Shown piece after piece: positions 40,706 through 48,891 of a stretch of DNA of 64,000 nucleotides. The stretch's first letter is position 1, and the number at the start of each line of letters is the position of its first letter. This DNA comes from Candidatus Saccharibacteria bacterium UBA6175 (GTDB lineage: Bacteria > Patescibacteriota > Saccharimonadia > Saccharimonadales > Saccharimonadaceae): positions 176,079-240,078 of the forward strand of contig DITV01000002.1 in assembly GCA_002422915.1 (NCBI GenBank), in the 5' to 3' direction. The notes beneath the pieces are model-generated. The model was not told the origin of the DNA. It searched no databases and saw only the letters and a program-made list of their open reading frames with translations. Both the position numbers and the translations under genes were made by a program.

Positions 40706-42642
40706 TGGCCAGGCCGGTGGTACTCAGCAACGGAGAGCTACACGTTGGGCTTAATAAGTATGGCTTGGTTCACGACTTCTATTACCCCTATGTTGGCTTT
40801 GAAAACCATGCCGCCGGCAGTCAACTCCGCCACAAAGTAGGCGTATTCGTTGACGGCACAGTCAGTTGGCTTGATAGCGGCGATTGGGAGTTTACCTTTG
40901 GCTACCCCCACACCGCCTTGATTGGTAATACCCGAGCCATCAATGATAAAATCGGGATCTTGCTTGAGTTCGATGACTGCGTGGATGCCGATATGAGCGT
41001 TTTCATGCGCAATATCCACGTTGTTAACCGCCGAGACGAGACCCGTGAGATAAAACTATTTATGCACCAAGCGTTTGCTATCGGTGATTCTCGCAGCAAT
41101 ACCGATACCGCACAGTACCTTCCCGATAGTAATGCAATCCTTCACTATAGAGGACGCCGTGCCTTTATCATCTCGGGTTCAGTTAATTCCGCTCCGTTCG
41201 ACCAATACACGATTGGCCTTTTTGGTATTGAGAATCACGAGGGAAGCTTCAAAGATGCAGAAGATGGCCTATTGAGCAGCAATAATGTTGAGCATGGTCG
41301 AGTTGACTCTGTGGTGGGATTCACGCTCTCGGTTGAAGCACACAGCTCGCAACGGGTCCAGTATTGGGTTGCTGCCGGTATGTCGATACGCGAGGCACTA
41401 TTTATTCATCGACAAGTGCTTGATGAAGGCGTTCATGCCCGAGTACATGAGACCGCAAAATGGTGGCACAATTGGCTGCAACCCGGACTGGCGGTCATTG
41501 AGCAGGTCCCGAAAGATCACCGACAACTCTTTTTGCATAGTCTTATGATTATGAAGTCACAAATGGACAAACGGGGGGCAATTATTGCGAGTACCGATAG
41601 TACGATGCTCAACTACTCTCGCGATGCCTATGCCTACAGTTGGGGTCGTGATGGCGGTTTTACGCTTTGGCCGCTCATTCGCTTAGGCTACAAAGACGAG
41701 CCGTACCGCTTCTTCGACTTCTGCCGCCGCGGTATGCACCCAGGTGGCTATCTGATGCATAAATACCGTGCCGACGGTGCGTTAGGTAGTAGCTGGCATC
41801 CCTATGTTCATGGAGATACGGTTGCCCCGCCTATTCAAGAGGATGAAACCGCAATTGTCGTCTTTACCTTTGCGCAGTATTATCACATGCAGCAAGACCC
41901 ATCACTCTTAAAAGATTTTTACGGCTCAATGATTGTGCCCATGGCTGAGTTTCTGTCTGAGTTTGTTGATCCGGACACGGGCTTGCCTCGGCCAAGCTAC
42001 GATCTGTGGGAACAAGACTTTATGGTTACAACCTTTTCTACCTCTGTCACCTATGCCGGGCTTCTAGCCGCAGCTGAACTCGCTATTACTGCCGGCGATG
42101 AAGCGCACGCTGTTAAATGGCGTACAGCAGCTGAAGACATTCAACGTGCCTCACATAAATATCTCTTCAACGCTGAACGGAACACGTTCTATAAAGGTGT
42201 CCGTACGGTGAATGGCCAGATGAAGCAAGACCCGACCGTCGACATCTCGAGCATCTTTGGTGCGTTTCTCTTCGGACTATTTGACGGCTCAAGTGATGAA
42301 ATGAATGCTTCAATTCAGACTATGATCGAGCTGTTCCAGCCATCAGACTCAGCACCCGGGCTGCCCCGTTACGAGAACGACGATTATCGTCGTTCAGACG
42401 CGTCGGTGACGGGTAATTTCTGGTTCATCACAAGCCTTTGGCATGCACAATACAAAGTTGAGAAGGAAGATATTGCCGGTGCAACTGCAATTCTCGACTG
42501 GGTGAAGTCGTATGCGCTTAGCACAGGAATGCTCAGCGAACAGGTTGACCCGAAAACTGGTCAAGTCATTGCCCCGGCCCCACTCACTTGGTCGCACGCT
42601 GAATACGTTTCGACGATTCTTGATCTTATCGAGAGGAGATAG
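40705..42642 (+). CDS. Glycoside hydrolase family 15 (glucoamylase-like)
   Basis: 645 residues: an N-terminal beta-sandwich (~1-260; NKYGLVHDFYYPYVG) and an alpha/alpha-barrel with AYAYSWGRDGGFTLWPLIRL, the catalytic base region DLWEQDF and the second Glu near LTWSHAEYVSTI. Such enzymes release glucose from glucan ends or split trehalose. No signal peptide. Third gene of the glycan operon, in tight overlap with both neighbours. Confidence 0.93.
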   Translation: MARPVVLSNGELHVGLNKYGLVHDFYYPYVGFENHAAGSQLRHKVGVFVDGTVSWLDSGDWEFTFGYPHTALIGNTRAINDKIGILLEFDDCVDADMSVFMRNIHVVNRRDETREIKLFMHQAFAIGDSRSNTDTAQYLPDSNAILHYRGRRAFIISGSVNSAPFDQYTIGLFGIENHEGSFKDAEDGLLSSNNVEHGRVDSVVGFTLSVEAHSSQRVQYWVAAGMSIREALFIHRQVLDEGVHARVHETAKWWHNWLQPGLAVIEQVPKDHRQLFLHSLMIMKSQMDKRGAIIASTDSTMLNYSRDAYAYSWGRDGGFTLWPLIRLGYKDEPYRFFDFCRRGMHPGGYLMHKYRADGALGSSWHPYVHGDTVAPPIQEDETAIVVFTFAQYYHMQQDPSLLKDFYGSMIVPMAEFLSEFVDPDTGLPRPSYDLWEQDFMVTTFSTSVTYAGLLAAAELAITAGDEAHAVKWRTAAEDIQRASHKYLFNAERNTFYKGVRTVNGQMKQDPTVDISSIFGAFLFGLFDGSSDEMNASIQTMIELFQPSDSAPGLPRYENDDYRRSDASVTGNFWFITSLWHAQYKVEKEDIAGATAILDWVKSYALSTGMLSEQVDPKTGQVIAPAPLTWSHAEYVSTILDLIERR

Positions 42643-42644
42643 TG

Positions 42645-43307
42645 GTGTCCCGCGTGAAGATTGCGCATAACATTCGTATGATGACTCGCACACGCCAGCG
42701 AGGACTCGTCATTCGAAAAGTGGCCAAGAAACTCGGACTTGTGTACTTTGGCGCCGTGAGCCATGACGATGAGCATGAAGTCATTCGCGGTATCACCGTC
42801 TCGATTAGTCACAAAGATAGTCATTCTGCCATAGGCCACTTTGACGGCTACGACATCTCTCTTGTTGATCGAAATGACATGATAAAGGAAAACGGAGCGT
42901 CGACACATCGTCGCTGGGCAATTATTCAGGTGGCGCTTAAGCACCGGCCGATGGTGAGTGAGGTGATCCTATTGCCACATGATACCAAGCATCACTACGC
43001 ACACGCCTTTACCGGACTCAGGCACATTCAACCAATTGATGCCCTGGTTGCCGAACCGTACTCCGACGAGTTCTTGCGTCGCTATAGTATTATGGCGCCA
43101 ACACACCAGTCTCACGAGGTTAATAAGACCATCACCCCACCTCTTGCCGATCTTCTGGCATTTAAGCTATGGCCGCACGCCGTTGAGCTAAAAGAGCAAA
43201 AACTCTTAGTCTATATAACAGAAGACCGCCTCAGCGAGACGGTGCTTCATGTTGCGGTTGAATCAGCGCTATGGCTGGCTGACTCACTAGATCAGCGGAT
43301 ACACTAA
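42645..43307 (+). CDS. Unknown protein of the glycan operon, ~220 residues
   Basis: Not recognised. Contains a beta-rich first half (GLVYFGAVSHDDEHEVIRG), and histidine-rich patches (LPHDTKHHYAHAF). No membrane helix or signal peptide. GTG start at 42645 (or 42642), behind AGGAG. The G of the GH15 stop codon is shared. Position suggests a role in glucan metabolism or its regulation. The 3' end overlaps rpmG by 4 nt in convergent order. Confidence 0.75.
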   Translation: MSRVKIAHNIRMMTRTRQRGLVIRKVAKKLGLVYFGAVSHDDEHEVIRGITVSISHKDSHSAIGHFDGYDISLVDRNDMIKENGASTHRRWAIIQVALKHRPMVSEVILLPHDTKHHYAHAFTGLRHIQPIDALVAEPYSDEFLRRYSIMAPTHQSHEVNKTITPPLADLLAFKLWPHAVELKEQKLLVYITEDRLSETVLHVAVESALWLADSLDQRIH

Positions 43308-43510
43308 CCTTTACGAGGTTTGACTTCGTTGCGTCCAAGGTTCTTCTTGGTCTCAGTGTACGTTGCGTGAGTACGCGCAATCGGATCATACTTCTTTAAG
43401 CTGATCTTTTCGGTGGTGTTTTGCGTGTTCTTGGTGGTGTAGTAGGTACGGTGACCGGTCAATTCACTGACCAGACCGACCAACTTGCGCTTGGTGTTCT
43501 TTTTTGCCAT
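43304..43510 (-). CDS. rpmG: Ribosomal protein bL33, cysteine-free type
   Basis: 50S subunit protein of 68 residues. The core (HRTYYTTKNTQNTTEKISLKKYDP) is clearly L33, but the two CxxC pairs of the zinc form are absent. A C-terminal extension (THATYTETKKNLGRNEVKPR) is present. Single gene just downstream of the tRNA-Thr intron locus. Confidence 0.95.
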   Translation of the reverse strand: MAKKNTKRKLVGLVSELTGHRTYYTTKNTQNTTEKISLKKYDPIARTHATYTETKKNLGRNEVKPRKG

Positions 43511-43586
43511 AGACTTCCTTTAAATTTGGTACTGACTTTCAGAGGTCGATTATAGCAGAATCTTCCTCTGTTTTCAAGTGACGATA

Positions 43587-43856
43587 TGGAGCCACGATCG
43601 GGGGTCGAACCCGAGACCTCATCCTTCGCTTACACCTCTTCTTCTTAACGTCGCATGAAGAGGGCTAGACTGTATCTTAAGCATATCGAATTTCGACGTA
43701 GCTTCCCTTGTCAGTCGTTCGGGCGAATTGCTTCGCCACGGTCTTACCCAGCGAGGGCTTTAACCGTTATTCGGGATTCACCTTATAATTTCTTAAGAGG
43801 TGGGCAGGGTCATGCGACCTACCATGGATGCGCTCTACCAACTGAGCTATCGCGGC
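43587..43856 (-). tRNA. tRNA-Thr (GGU anticodon) interrupted by a group I intron
   Basis: Exons 43821-43856 (36 nt) and 43587-43626 (40 nt) join to a 76-nt tRNA: acceptor GCCGCGA/TCGTGGC, D-arm GCTCAGTTGGTAGAGC, anticodon stem CATCC/GGATG, loop ATGGTAA with anticodon GGT, T-arm, discriminator T and encoded CCA. The intron (43627-43820) sits right after the third anticodon base. An extended -10 promoter (TGATATAAT, 43869-43877) lies 12 nt upstream, inside the end of the endonuclease-like ORF. Confidence 0.92.
43627..43820 (-). other. Group I self-splicing intron, 194 nt, no ORF
   Basis: Exon ends in U and intron in G. P1 forms from GGU|AGG with CCUGCC, placing a U-G wobble at the 5' splice site. 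Further helices: P2 CACCT/AGGTG; a P5-like CGGTTAAAGCCC/TGGGTAAGACCG; P6 GGCGAA-GCAA-TTCGCC; P7 from ACGACTGAC and the S-type element AAGATACAGTCTA; P9 near the end. No reading frame for an endonuclease fits inside. Subgroup (IC3 is likely) not tested. Confidence 0.88.
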
Positions 43857-44452
43857 AACGCATTGACAATTATATCACGAAGTTTCTTGTTATTGTAGTA
43901 AACGGTAACCACACCATACTGTGACTTATATGCATAAGTACCCTTTCGAATTGACCTAGTGACGTGTGGTTTGTAGAACTGGGTCGTTTGAACCAGCAAT
44001 GTTTTTGACCAGTAATCGAGTGCCTTTTCAGCGTCTATGTCCGTAAAGATCTGAAGACCGAATCGTAAGTCGGAGCGCTTTACACCAAAAAGTTTTACGA
44101 GGAACTCAATAAAGGTAGCGATAAGACGGGGGTCACTATTGCCCAGCCGTACTGAATATTGGTTCGCTTTCGTTCCTTCTCCCCAATACAGTCCAATGCC
44201 AACCCCGTATAGATACGCATCCTCTTTTGTGACGATTGTCTTTAAATTAAATGGATCGCCATGCGGATTCTTACGAATGTAACCAGCATCAGATCGTGAT
44301 CTTCTTTCTATACCGTGACGCTTTAACCAATACTCAACTTTGTGATTAGAGCATCCAAGAGTATCGGCCACCTGAGCCATCGAAAGCTTTCTTTCAACAT
44401 ACAATTTCCTCAACGTTTGTCTGGCGAGCATGCTTAAAGTGTGACCGATCAT
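43847..44452 (-). CDS. HTH plus LAGLIDADG-like homing endonuclease candidate
   Basis: 201 residues from the ATG at 44452. An N-terminal helix-turn-helix (~14-50: RKLSMAQVADTLGCSNHKVE) precedes a domain with a LAGLIDADG-type motif LYGVGIGLYWGEG (81-93), the following RLGNSDPRLIATFIEFLVKL, and a basic beta-rich end (RSIRKGTYAYKSQYGVVTVY). The stop TAG is formed by tRNA nucleotides 8-10 of the intron-bearing tRNA-Thr, so ORF and tRNA overlap by 10 nt. CATAAT (44459-44464) lies 6 nt before the start. Family called by eye; DNA cleavage not proven. Confidence 0.7.
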   Translation of the reverse strand: MIGHTLSMLARQTLRKLYVERKLSMAQVADTLGCSNHKVEYWLKRHGIERRSRSDAGYIRKNPHGDPFNLKTIVTKEDAYLYGVGIGLYWGEGTKANQYSVRLGNSDPRLIATFIEFLVKLFGVKRSDLRFGLQIFTDIDAEKALDYWSKTLLVQTTQFYKPHVTRSIRKGTYAYKSQYGVVTVYYNNKKLRDIIVNALPR

Positions 44453-44464
44453 CATTAAATTATG
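44453..44464 (-). promoter_or_regulatory. -10 element for the endonuclease-like gene
   Basis: CATAAT at 44459-44464, 6 nt before the ATG at 44452 (first of two consecutive ATG at 44455). Confidence 0.4.
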
Positions 44465-44484
44465 ATTAAAAAATTGGTAATCGG

Positions 44485-44513
44485 TTGAAAAAAACACTTT
44501 AATTCGGTAGAAT
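44485..44513 (+). promoter_or_regulatory. Promoter of tRNA-Thr(UGU)-tRNA-Tyr
   Basis: TTGAAA (44485-44490), 17-bp spacer, TAGAAT (44508-44513); tRNA begins at 44533. Confidence 0.75.
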
Positions 44514-44532
44514 AACGTAGTATTTGTTGCCT

Positions 44533-44609
44533 GCCGCCTTAGCTCAGTTGGTTAGAGCGGCTGTTTTGTAAACAGTAGGTCCACGGTTCGAATCCGTGAG
44601 GCGGCTCCA
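44533..44609 (+). tRNA. tRNA-Thr (UGU anticodon)
   Basis: 77 nt with CCA encoded. Acceptor GCCGCCT/AGGCGGC, anticodon loop TTTGTAA with TGT, T-arm CACGGTTCGAATCCGTG. No intron. It lies 700 bp from the intron-bearing tRNA-Thr(GGU), on the other strand. Confidence 0.97.
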
Positions 44610-44619
44610 AGTACTTTAT

Positions 44620-44704
44620 GCTGGAATCGTGTAGTGGCAATCACAGGAGACTGTAAATCTCCCGCCGTAAGGCTCCGTAGGTTCGAGTCCTACTTCCAGC
44701 ACCA
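44620..44704 (+). tRNA. tRNA-Tyr (GUA anticodon)
   Basis: 85 nt, class II with a long variable arm (CCGCCGTAAGGCTCC). Acceptor GCTGGAA/TTCCAGC, anticodon loop CTGTAAA, encoded CCA. Follows tRNA-Thr(UGU) by 10 nt in one transcript. Confidence 0.97.
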
Positions 44705-44712
44705 ATATTATC

Positions 44713-44745
44713 AATAACACTCCAACTAAGGGGTGTTATTTTTAT
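44713..44745 (+). terminator. Terminator of the tRNA pair
   Basis: AATAACAC(T)CC pairs with GG(G)GTGTTATT, followed by TTTTT on +. Its stem also encodes the last residues of the convergent membrane protein. Confidence 0.8.
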
Positions 44746-45136
44746 GCTTACCGTAGTAGCGTTCGTAGTCGCCAATTTGCGTGAGATTGATGATAGCGAG
44801 AACGAGGAGTACGAGATTCCAAAAGAGGCCAAGGATGAGGTTAGTGATCACAATAACACGAGCGAGTTTTGGCGTCGGGTTGCGAGTTAGTTGGATACCG
44901 GCGACGATAAGATAGATATGCGGTAACAAAAAAACAACGAAAAAGATGGTTGTAATAGCAATCATGCCGAGGATGTCGCTAAATTCGCCACTGAAGAACG
45001 ATAGCGAGGCGAAGAGTGTCCAAATAATGAACCCAAGCACTCCGAGTGCTCCAAAGATGATTGAAAGAATACCGTGCGTTTTTAGCACGCTTTGTGCTCG
45101 TTCAAATAATCGTTGATCTACACTTACTTCACTCAT
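44726..45136 (-). CDS. Small multi-pass membrane protein, 136 residues
   Basis: Unknown. Three to four membrane helices (ILSIIFGALGVLGFIIWTLF; IAITTIFFVVFLLPHIYLIV; VIVITNLILGLFWNLVLLVL), short charged termini. No family recognised; it resembles small DUF-type membrane proteins. The last codons lie in the stem of the tRNA terminator. It follows the TPR gene by 14 bp, so an operon is likely. Confidence 0.7.
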   Translation of the reverse strand: MSEVSVDQRLFERAQSVLKTHGILSIIFGALGVLGFIIWTLFASLSFFSGEFSDILGMIAITTIFFVVFLLPHIYLIVAGIQLTRNPTPKLARVIVITNLILGLFWNLVLLVLAIINLTQIGDYERYYGKHKNNTP

Positions 45137-45150
45137 TGCTTCTCCTTCAT

Positions 45151-45804
45151 TTACATTACTACTCGCCGAGGTTGACGAATAGTTTTTGATGCACCGGGTG
45201 GAATGATCATCTTGGCAGCACGTTCACGTAGTTTCAAGGAAAGCTCAGTCTCTCCTGTTCGCTCATACGCGTCGGCCAAGATTGTTAATGTTTGAGGAAT
45301 GGGGTCAAGTTCAATGGCCCGTTCGAGTGAATCAATCATCTTTTTATCATTTCCAAGCTTTTCTTGTACTTTTGCATAGGCAATATGTCGAGCGGCGAGA
45401 TCGCTATCGATTGCAAGTGCTTGTTCAAATGCCAAGGCGGCTTTGTCGTATTTTTGCGTTTCGAAGTAGATCAGGCCAACGTTATGGAGACTACTCGCAC
45501 TCGGCTCAAGCGACTGTGCAATTTCAAAACATTCAATCGCCTCTTTGTACTGCTGTTGTTTTGCATACAAAATTCCAAGACGGTTGTAAGCGCTCGAGTT
45601 GCGCTCATCGACACGTAGGATGGTAAGGAGGGCTTTCTCGGCGCGAAGGTACTTACGGTCTTGTAGGGACGTCTGAGCGATCATCCAGAGTTGGTCGAGC
45701 TTGTCAGACAGCTTTGAGGGCAGGTCGCTGACGACTTCAGCAACAGTTTGGCGCTGATAGACAGCCCAAACACCAAGCAAGATAAGTATAAGTAGGCCTA
45801 ACAT
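45151..45804 (-). CDS. Membrane-anchored TPR protein
   Basis: 217 residues: an N-terminal membrane anchor (MLGLLILILLGVWAVYQ) and about four TPR repeats (~50-200; e.g. SSAYNRLGILYAKQQQYKEA, IYFETQKYDKAALAFEQAL). Likely a scaffold for a membrane-associated complex. TATAAT lies 10 nt before the ATG at 45804. Followed by the small membrane protein. Confidence 0.82.
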   Translation of the reverse strand: MLGLLILILLGVWAVYQRQTVAEVVSDLPSKLSDKLDQLWMIAQTSLQDRKYLRAEKALLTILRVDERNSSAYNRLGILYAKQQQYKEAIECFEIAQSLEPSASSLHNVGLIYFETQKYDKAALAFEQALAIDSDLAARHIAYAKVQEKLGNDKKMIDSLERAIELDPIPQTLTILADAYERTGETELSLKLRERAAKMIIPPGASKTIRQPRRVVM

Positions 45805-45815
45805 TACTACGTTTA

Positions 45816-46652
45816 TTATACCACAAGAGATGCGAGGTGCAGGCGGACGTTCCCGTTGGCCTGTAGCCGTTCGCTTACCTCGAGCAATTGTGCCAGCCGA
45901 CTCACATGATCGCTGTGTGCGCCAGACGTCATACTCATTCGAATCAGTCGCATCGCATCTGAGAGCAACGTGAGCGCTGACTCACGGTTATCCTTATACC
46001 GCTGGGCGAGTACGAGTCGCGCATAGGGCTGACCTTGCACAAGTTCACGAGCGTCACGCATAATCGTGGCTCGCGCCTCAAAGGCATCATTGTCGCTGAC
46101 GAGCTCCGTAAGAAGCTCGGGGAGACCGTCGGCAATAAACAGCAGCTGAGACCGTTTGGTTGCATCTGCCACGCCAGCGTCGTCGAGAAGCGCCCCTGAG
46201 ACCGATGTGGCGGGCCGACGAAGTGCCAGATGCTGTGCACGAGACGTAATGGTGGGGAGAAATGAAGAGATATCAGTTGTGATAAGGATGAAATGTGTCG
46301 AGGCAGACGGCTCCTCGAGTAGCTTAAGGAATGCGTTTTGTGCTTGGAGCCCTATTGTTTCGGCATACTCAATCAAAAACACCCGCTTTTTTGCAGCCCG
46401 AGTTATCGACTGATCATAGAGCCGGCGGATGATGTCGATGGTGATAGTCCCCTTTTCGAGATCAATCTTTTCATCTCGCTCAGGAAGCACACGTGAAACC
46501 GTTGCCTCCATTGCCGTCGCAAGGTAGTGGGCTGCGTTGGAAAGGCCGATGCCCCGTTGTCCTTCAATAATCAACGCATGGGGGGTAGATGCGGCCAGCT
46601 CATCAAGACTCCGACGGCTCAGCGGGTGGAGCCAGCGTTCATCAACCTTCAT
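45816..46652 (-). CDS. holB: DNA polymerase III delta'-like clamp-loader subunit
   Basis: AAA+ protein of 278 residues. Walker A is degenerate (GQRGIGLSN lacks the Lys), as in delta' subunits that do not hydrolyse ATP. KRVFLIEYAETIGLQAQNA and LEEPSASTHFILITTDISSF match the clamp-loader core. No zinc-binding cysteines. The ATG at 46652 overlaps rluD by 11 nt; the in-frame start at 46835 would give a 61-residue non-homologous addition. Works with DnaX (13708-15228). Confidence 0.85.
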   Translation of the reverse strand: MKVDERWLHPLSRRSLDELAASTPHALIIEGQRGIGLSNAAHYLATAMEATVSRVLPERDEKIDLEKGTITIDIIRRLYDQSITRAAKKRVFLIEYAETIGLQAQNAFLKLLEEPSASTHFILITTDISSFLPTITSRAQHLALRRPATSVSGALLDDAGVADATKRSQLLFIADGLPELLTELVSDNDAFEARATIMRDARELVQGQPYARLVLAQRYKDNRESALTLLSDAMRLIRMSMTSGAHSDHVSRLAQLLEVSERLQANGNVRLHLASLVV

Positions 46653-47823
46653 GCCCTGCTTCCTTGCAAAGCGCCGCGAAGCTGTCGGGAACGGGTGCAG
46701 TAAAGGTCTTGCGAACACCACCCGGCAGGGTGATTTCAAGTGAATGAGCGTGCAGATAGAGCCGATCAGCCTTCTTCTTTGTGCCATAAACGCGGTCGCC
46801 AAGGATTGGCGTTCCAATGTACTGTAAGTGAACACGAAGCTGATGGGTACGACCGGTGCGCGGCAGGAGCGTTACTAAAGAAAGGCCATTACCATACTCG
46901 GTGACGGTGTACTTCGTTTGCGCATTCTTGCCACTCGGGTCGATCCGGAACGCGCTTGGCGCTGAAGGGTTGCGGCCAATCGGGAGATCGATAATCGCTT
47001 CGTGCTGCTTTGGCGTGCCAGTAACCACTGCAACGTATTCTTTCTTCGTCGTCCGGTCGGCGAACTGCTTCTTTAACAGTAAAGCCGTTTCTTCATTTCG
47101 AGCACCGATAATGACACCACTGGTGTCGCGGTCGAGACGGTGAACGATACCTGGCCTGTTGGTCTCAAGTCCAAAGGTGGTATAACGACGGAAGAAGTCG
47201 GCTACGGTAAATTCATCGTTCATGACTCCCTTGCTGTGTGTCAGCACACCTGCGGGCTTATTGAGAACGATAACGTTATCGTCCATAAAAATAATCGGTA
47301 AGTCACTTTCTGAGTGATCGGTAGCAACAGGCGGTGTCATCGAAAGTGTATCGAGAGGGTTAATTTCGTGCTTCGCTTGGGTGGTGACGACGCCATTAAC
47401 CAATACGAGGCCTGCCTTGATATATTTTTGAATCGTACTGCGAGTGTACTGAGGATATCGTTTCACGAGCTCGTGATCCAGCCGTGTCTTCTCGGTCTTC
47501 TGCAAGGCAACGTACACATCTTTGCCTTTGATCGGTATGCCATACGCTTTCATTGCGTTTTCAAGCGGATTTCTCACTAGGTGTCCGGTGAAGTCAGGGA
47601 TATCAAGACGAATGTGATGCATCACGGTCTGCACATCATCTCCGGCGCTATTATCAAACAGCACAAAATAGCGATGCCGCTCAAACGTGAACCCAATGAG
47701 GCGACTTATCGCTCGTGCCGGGTATTCCTTGATGTCACGAACCGCCTTTTTAGAAGAAAGTTCACCCGCAATTTCAAATTTTCTCAGAATGGCGAGAATT
47801 TCGCTGTCGATATGTTTTGCCAT
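46642..47823 (-). CDS. RluD-family pseudouridine synthase with extra N-terminal domain
   Basis: 393 residues. The C-terminal part is a normal RluA/RluD enzyme: S4 domain (~105-150, STIQKYIKAGLVLVNG), catalytic Asp in GIVHRLDRDTSGV and PRTGRTHQLRVH. The first ~100 residues (HIDSEILAILRKFEIAGELS; AISRLIGFTFERHRYFVLF) are not part of standard RluD and are not recognised. The ATG at 47823 follows the trpS stop by one base. The exact uridines in rRNA cannot be named. Confidence 0.9.
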   Translation of the reverse strand: MAKHIDSEILAILRKFEIAGELSSKKAVRDIKEYPARAISRLIGFTFERHRYFVLFDNSAGDDVQTVMHHIRLDIPDFTGHLVRNPLENAMKAYGIPIKGKDVYVALQKTEKTRLDHELVKRYPQYTRSTIQKYIKAGLVLVNGVVTTQAKHEINPLDTLSMTPPVATDHSESDLPIIFMDDNVIVLNKPAGVLTHSKGVMNDEFTVADFFRRYTTFGLETNRPGIVHRLDRDTSGVIIGARNEETALLLKKQFADRTTKKEYVAVVTGTPKQHEAIIDLPIGRNPSAPSAFRIDPSGKNAQTKYTVTEYGNGLSLVTLLPRTGRTHQLRVHLQYIGTPILGDRVYGTKKKADRLYLHAHSLEITLPGGVRKTFTAPVPDSFAALCKEAGHEG

Positions 47824-47824
47824 G

Positions 47825-48859
47825 CTATCCTCTCGGTCGCAGACCAACGGCCACTTGGGCACGATGCAGCGTTTGGTTGGCTAGTGATGACATAGCTTGT
47901 TCAGAGGCCTCAAGCTTCGCGAGCAAGACTTCATCGGTCACTTCTGCTAATCGGGCGTGAAAGTCACTCAGAAAGGCCGAGACGGCCTCTGCGACGGCTC
48001 CCTTAAGCTCACCATAGTTCGTTTTTCCTTGCCATGCATTAATAACCTGTGCGATCGGCTGGTGTGTGAGTAGTGAAAGGAGCTGCAGCAGGTTCGAGAT
48101 TCCTGGCTGGTTCTCCCAATCGTAGTTAATCACTCCTACACTGTCAGTTGTAGCTGACATCACTTTTTTTGCTGCTTCTTCAGGCGTATCAGTTAAATTG
48201 ATCTTCGACTTGTCTTCTTGGGCGCTTTTACTCATCTTTTTGCTTGGGTCGGTCAAGCTACGAATCCGGAGGCCATTGTCGCGCTGAATAAAGGCGGTCT
48301 GCTCTTTGGTCGAGACGGGGACGGTAAACACGTCGCCAAATTTGTTGTTGAAGCGCGTTGCAATGTCACGAGTGATCTCAATGTGCTGAAACTGGTCTTC
48401 GCCCACCGGTATGTAGCTCGCATTGTACAGAAGAATATCGGCAGCCATGAGGACGGGATAATTGAATAGTCCCATACTGACACTTTCACCGTGGTCACCC
48501 GACTTGTCTTTGAACTGAGTCATGCGGCTCATTTCGCCAACGTAGGTGAAGCAGTCGAGAATCCAGGTGAGTTCGCTGTGAGCCGAGACGTAGCTTTGCC
48601 GATAGATAAACGTATCGGGGTCGGACAAATCGAGGCCGGCAGCAATAAAGTACTTGATGTTGTCGAGTGTATTTCGGTACAACGTTGAGTGGTCGATGGG
48701 TGTCGTAAAGCTATGCAAGTCAGGGACGAACATGTTGATTTGATACTGGCCGGCGTATTTCTCCTGCATCTCTACCATCGGCAAAAAGGCGCCAAGGTAG
48801 TTTGCGAGCGTGGGGGCTTCATTTGAGCGAATGCCGGTAAGAATGACTGGTTTTGACAT
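47825..48859 (-). CDS. trpS: Tryptophanyl-tRNA synthetase
   Basis: Class Ic enzyme of 344 residues. N-terminal TGIRSNEAPTLANYLGAF (HIGH variant), the GEDQFQHIEITRDIA motif and KMSKS (in DPSKKMSKSAQ). No zinc or iron-sulfur motif. Charges the tRNA-Trp encoded at 36538-36612. TAAAAT lies 10 nt before the ATG at 48859. Confidence 0.95.
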   Translation of the reverse strand: MSKPVILTGIRSNEAPTLANYLGAFLPMVEMQEKYAGQYQINMFVPDLHSFTTPIDHSTLYRNTLDNIKYFIAAGLDLSDPDTFIYRQSYVSAHSELTWILDCFTYVGEMSRMTQFKDKSGDHGESVSMGLFNYPVLMAADILLYNASYIPVGEDQFQHIEITRDIATRFNNKFGDVFTVPVSTKEQTAFIQRDNGLRIRSLTDPSKKMSKSAQEDKSKINLTDTPEEAAKKVMSATTDSVGVINYDWENQPGISNLLQLLSLLTHQPIAQVINAWQGKTNYGELKGAVAEAVSAFLSDFHARLAEVTDEVLLAKLEASEQAMSSLANQTLHRAQVAVGLRPRG

Positions 48860-48891
48860 AGGTGCTCTTATTTTACCACGGTGGAGGCGTA

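Noticed and set aside
43590..43860. Two separate tRNA fragments or a tRNA pseudogene
   Set aside because: The halves form one complete tRNA-Thr, and the insert shows splice-site and core features of a group I intron.
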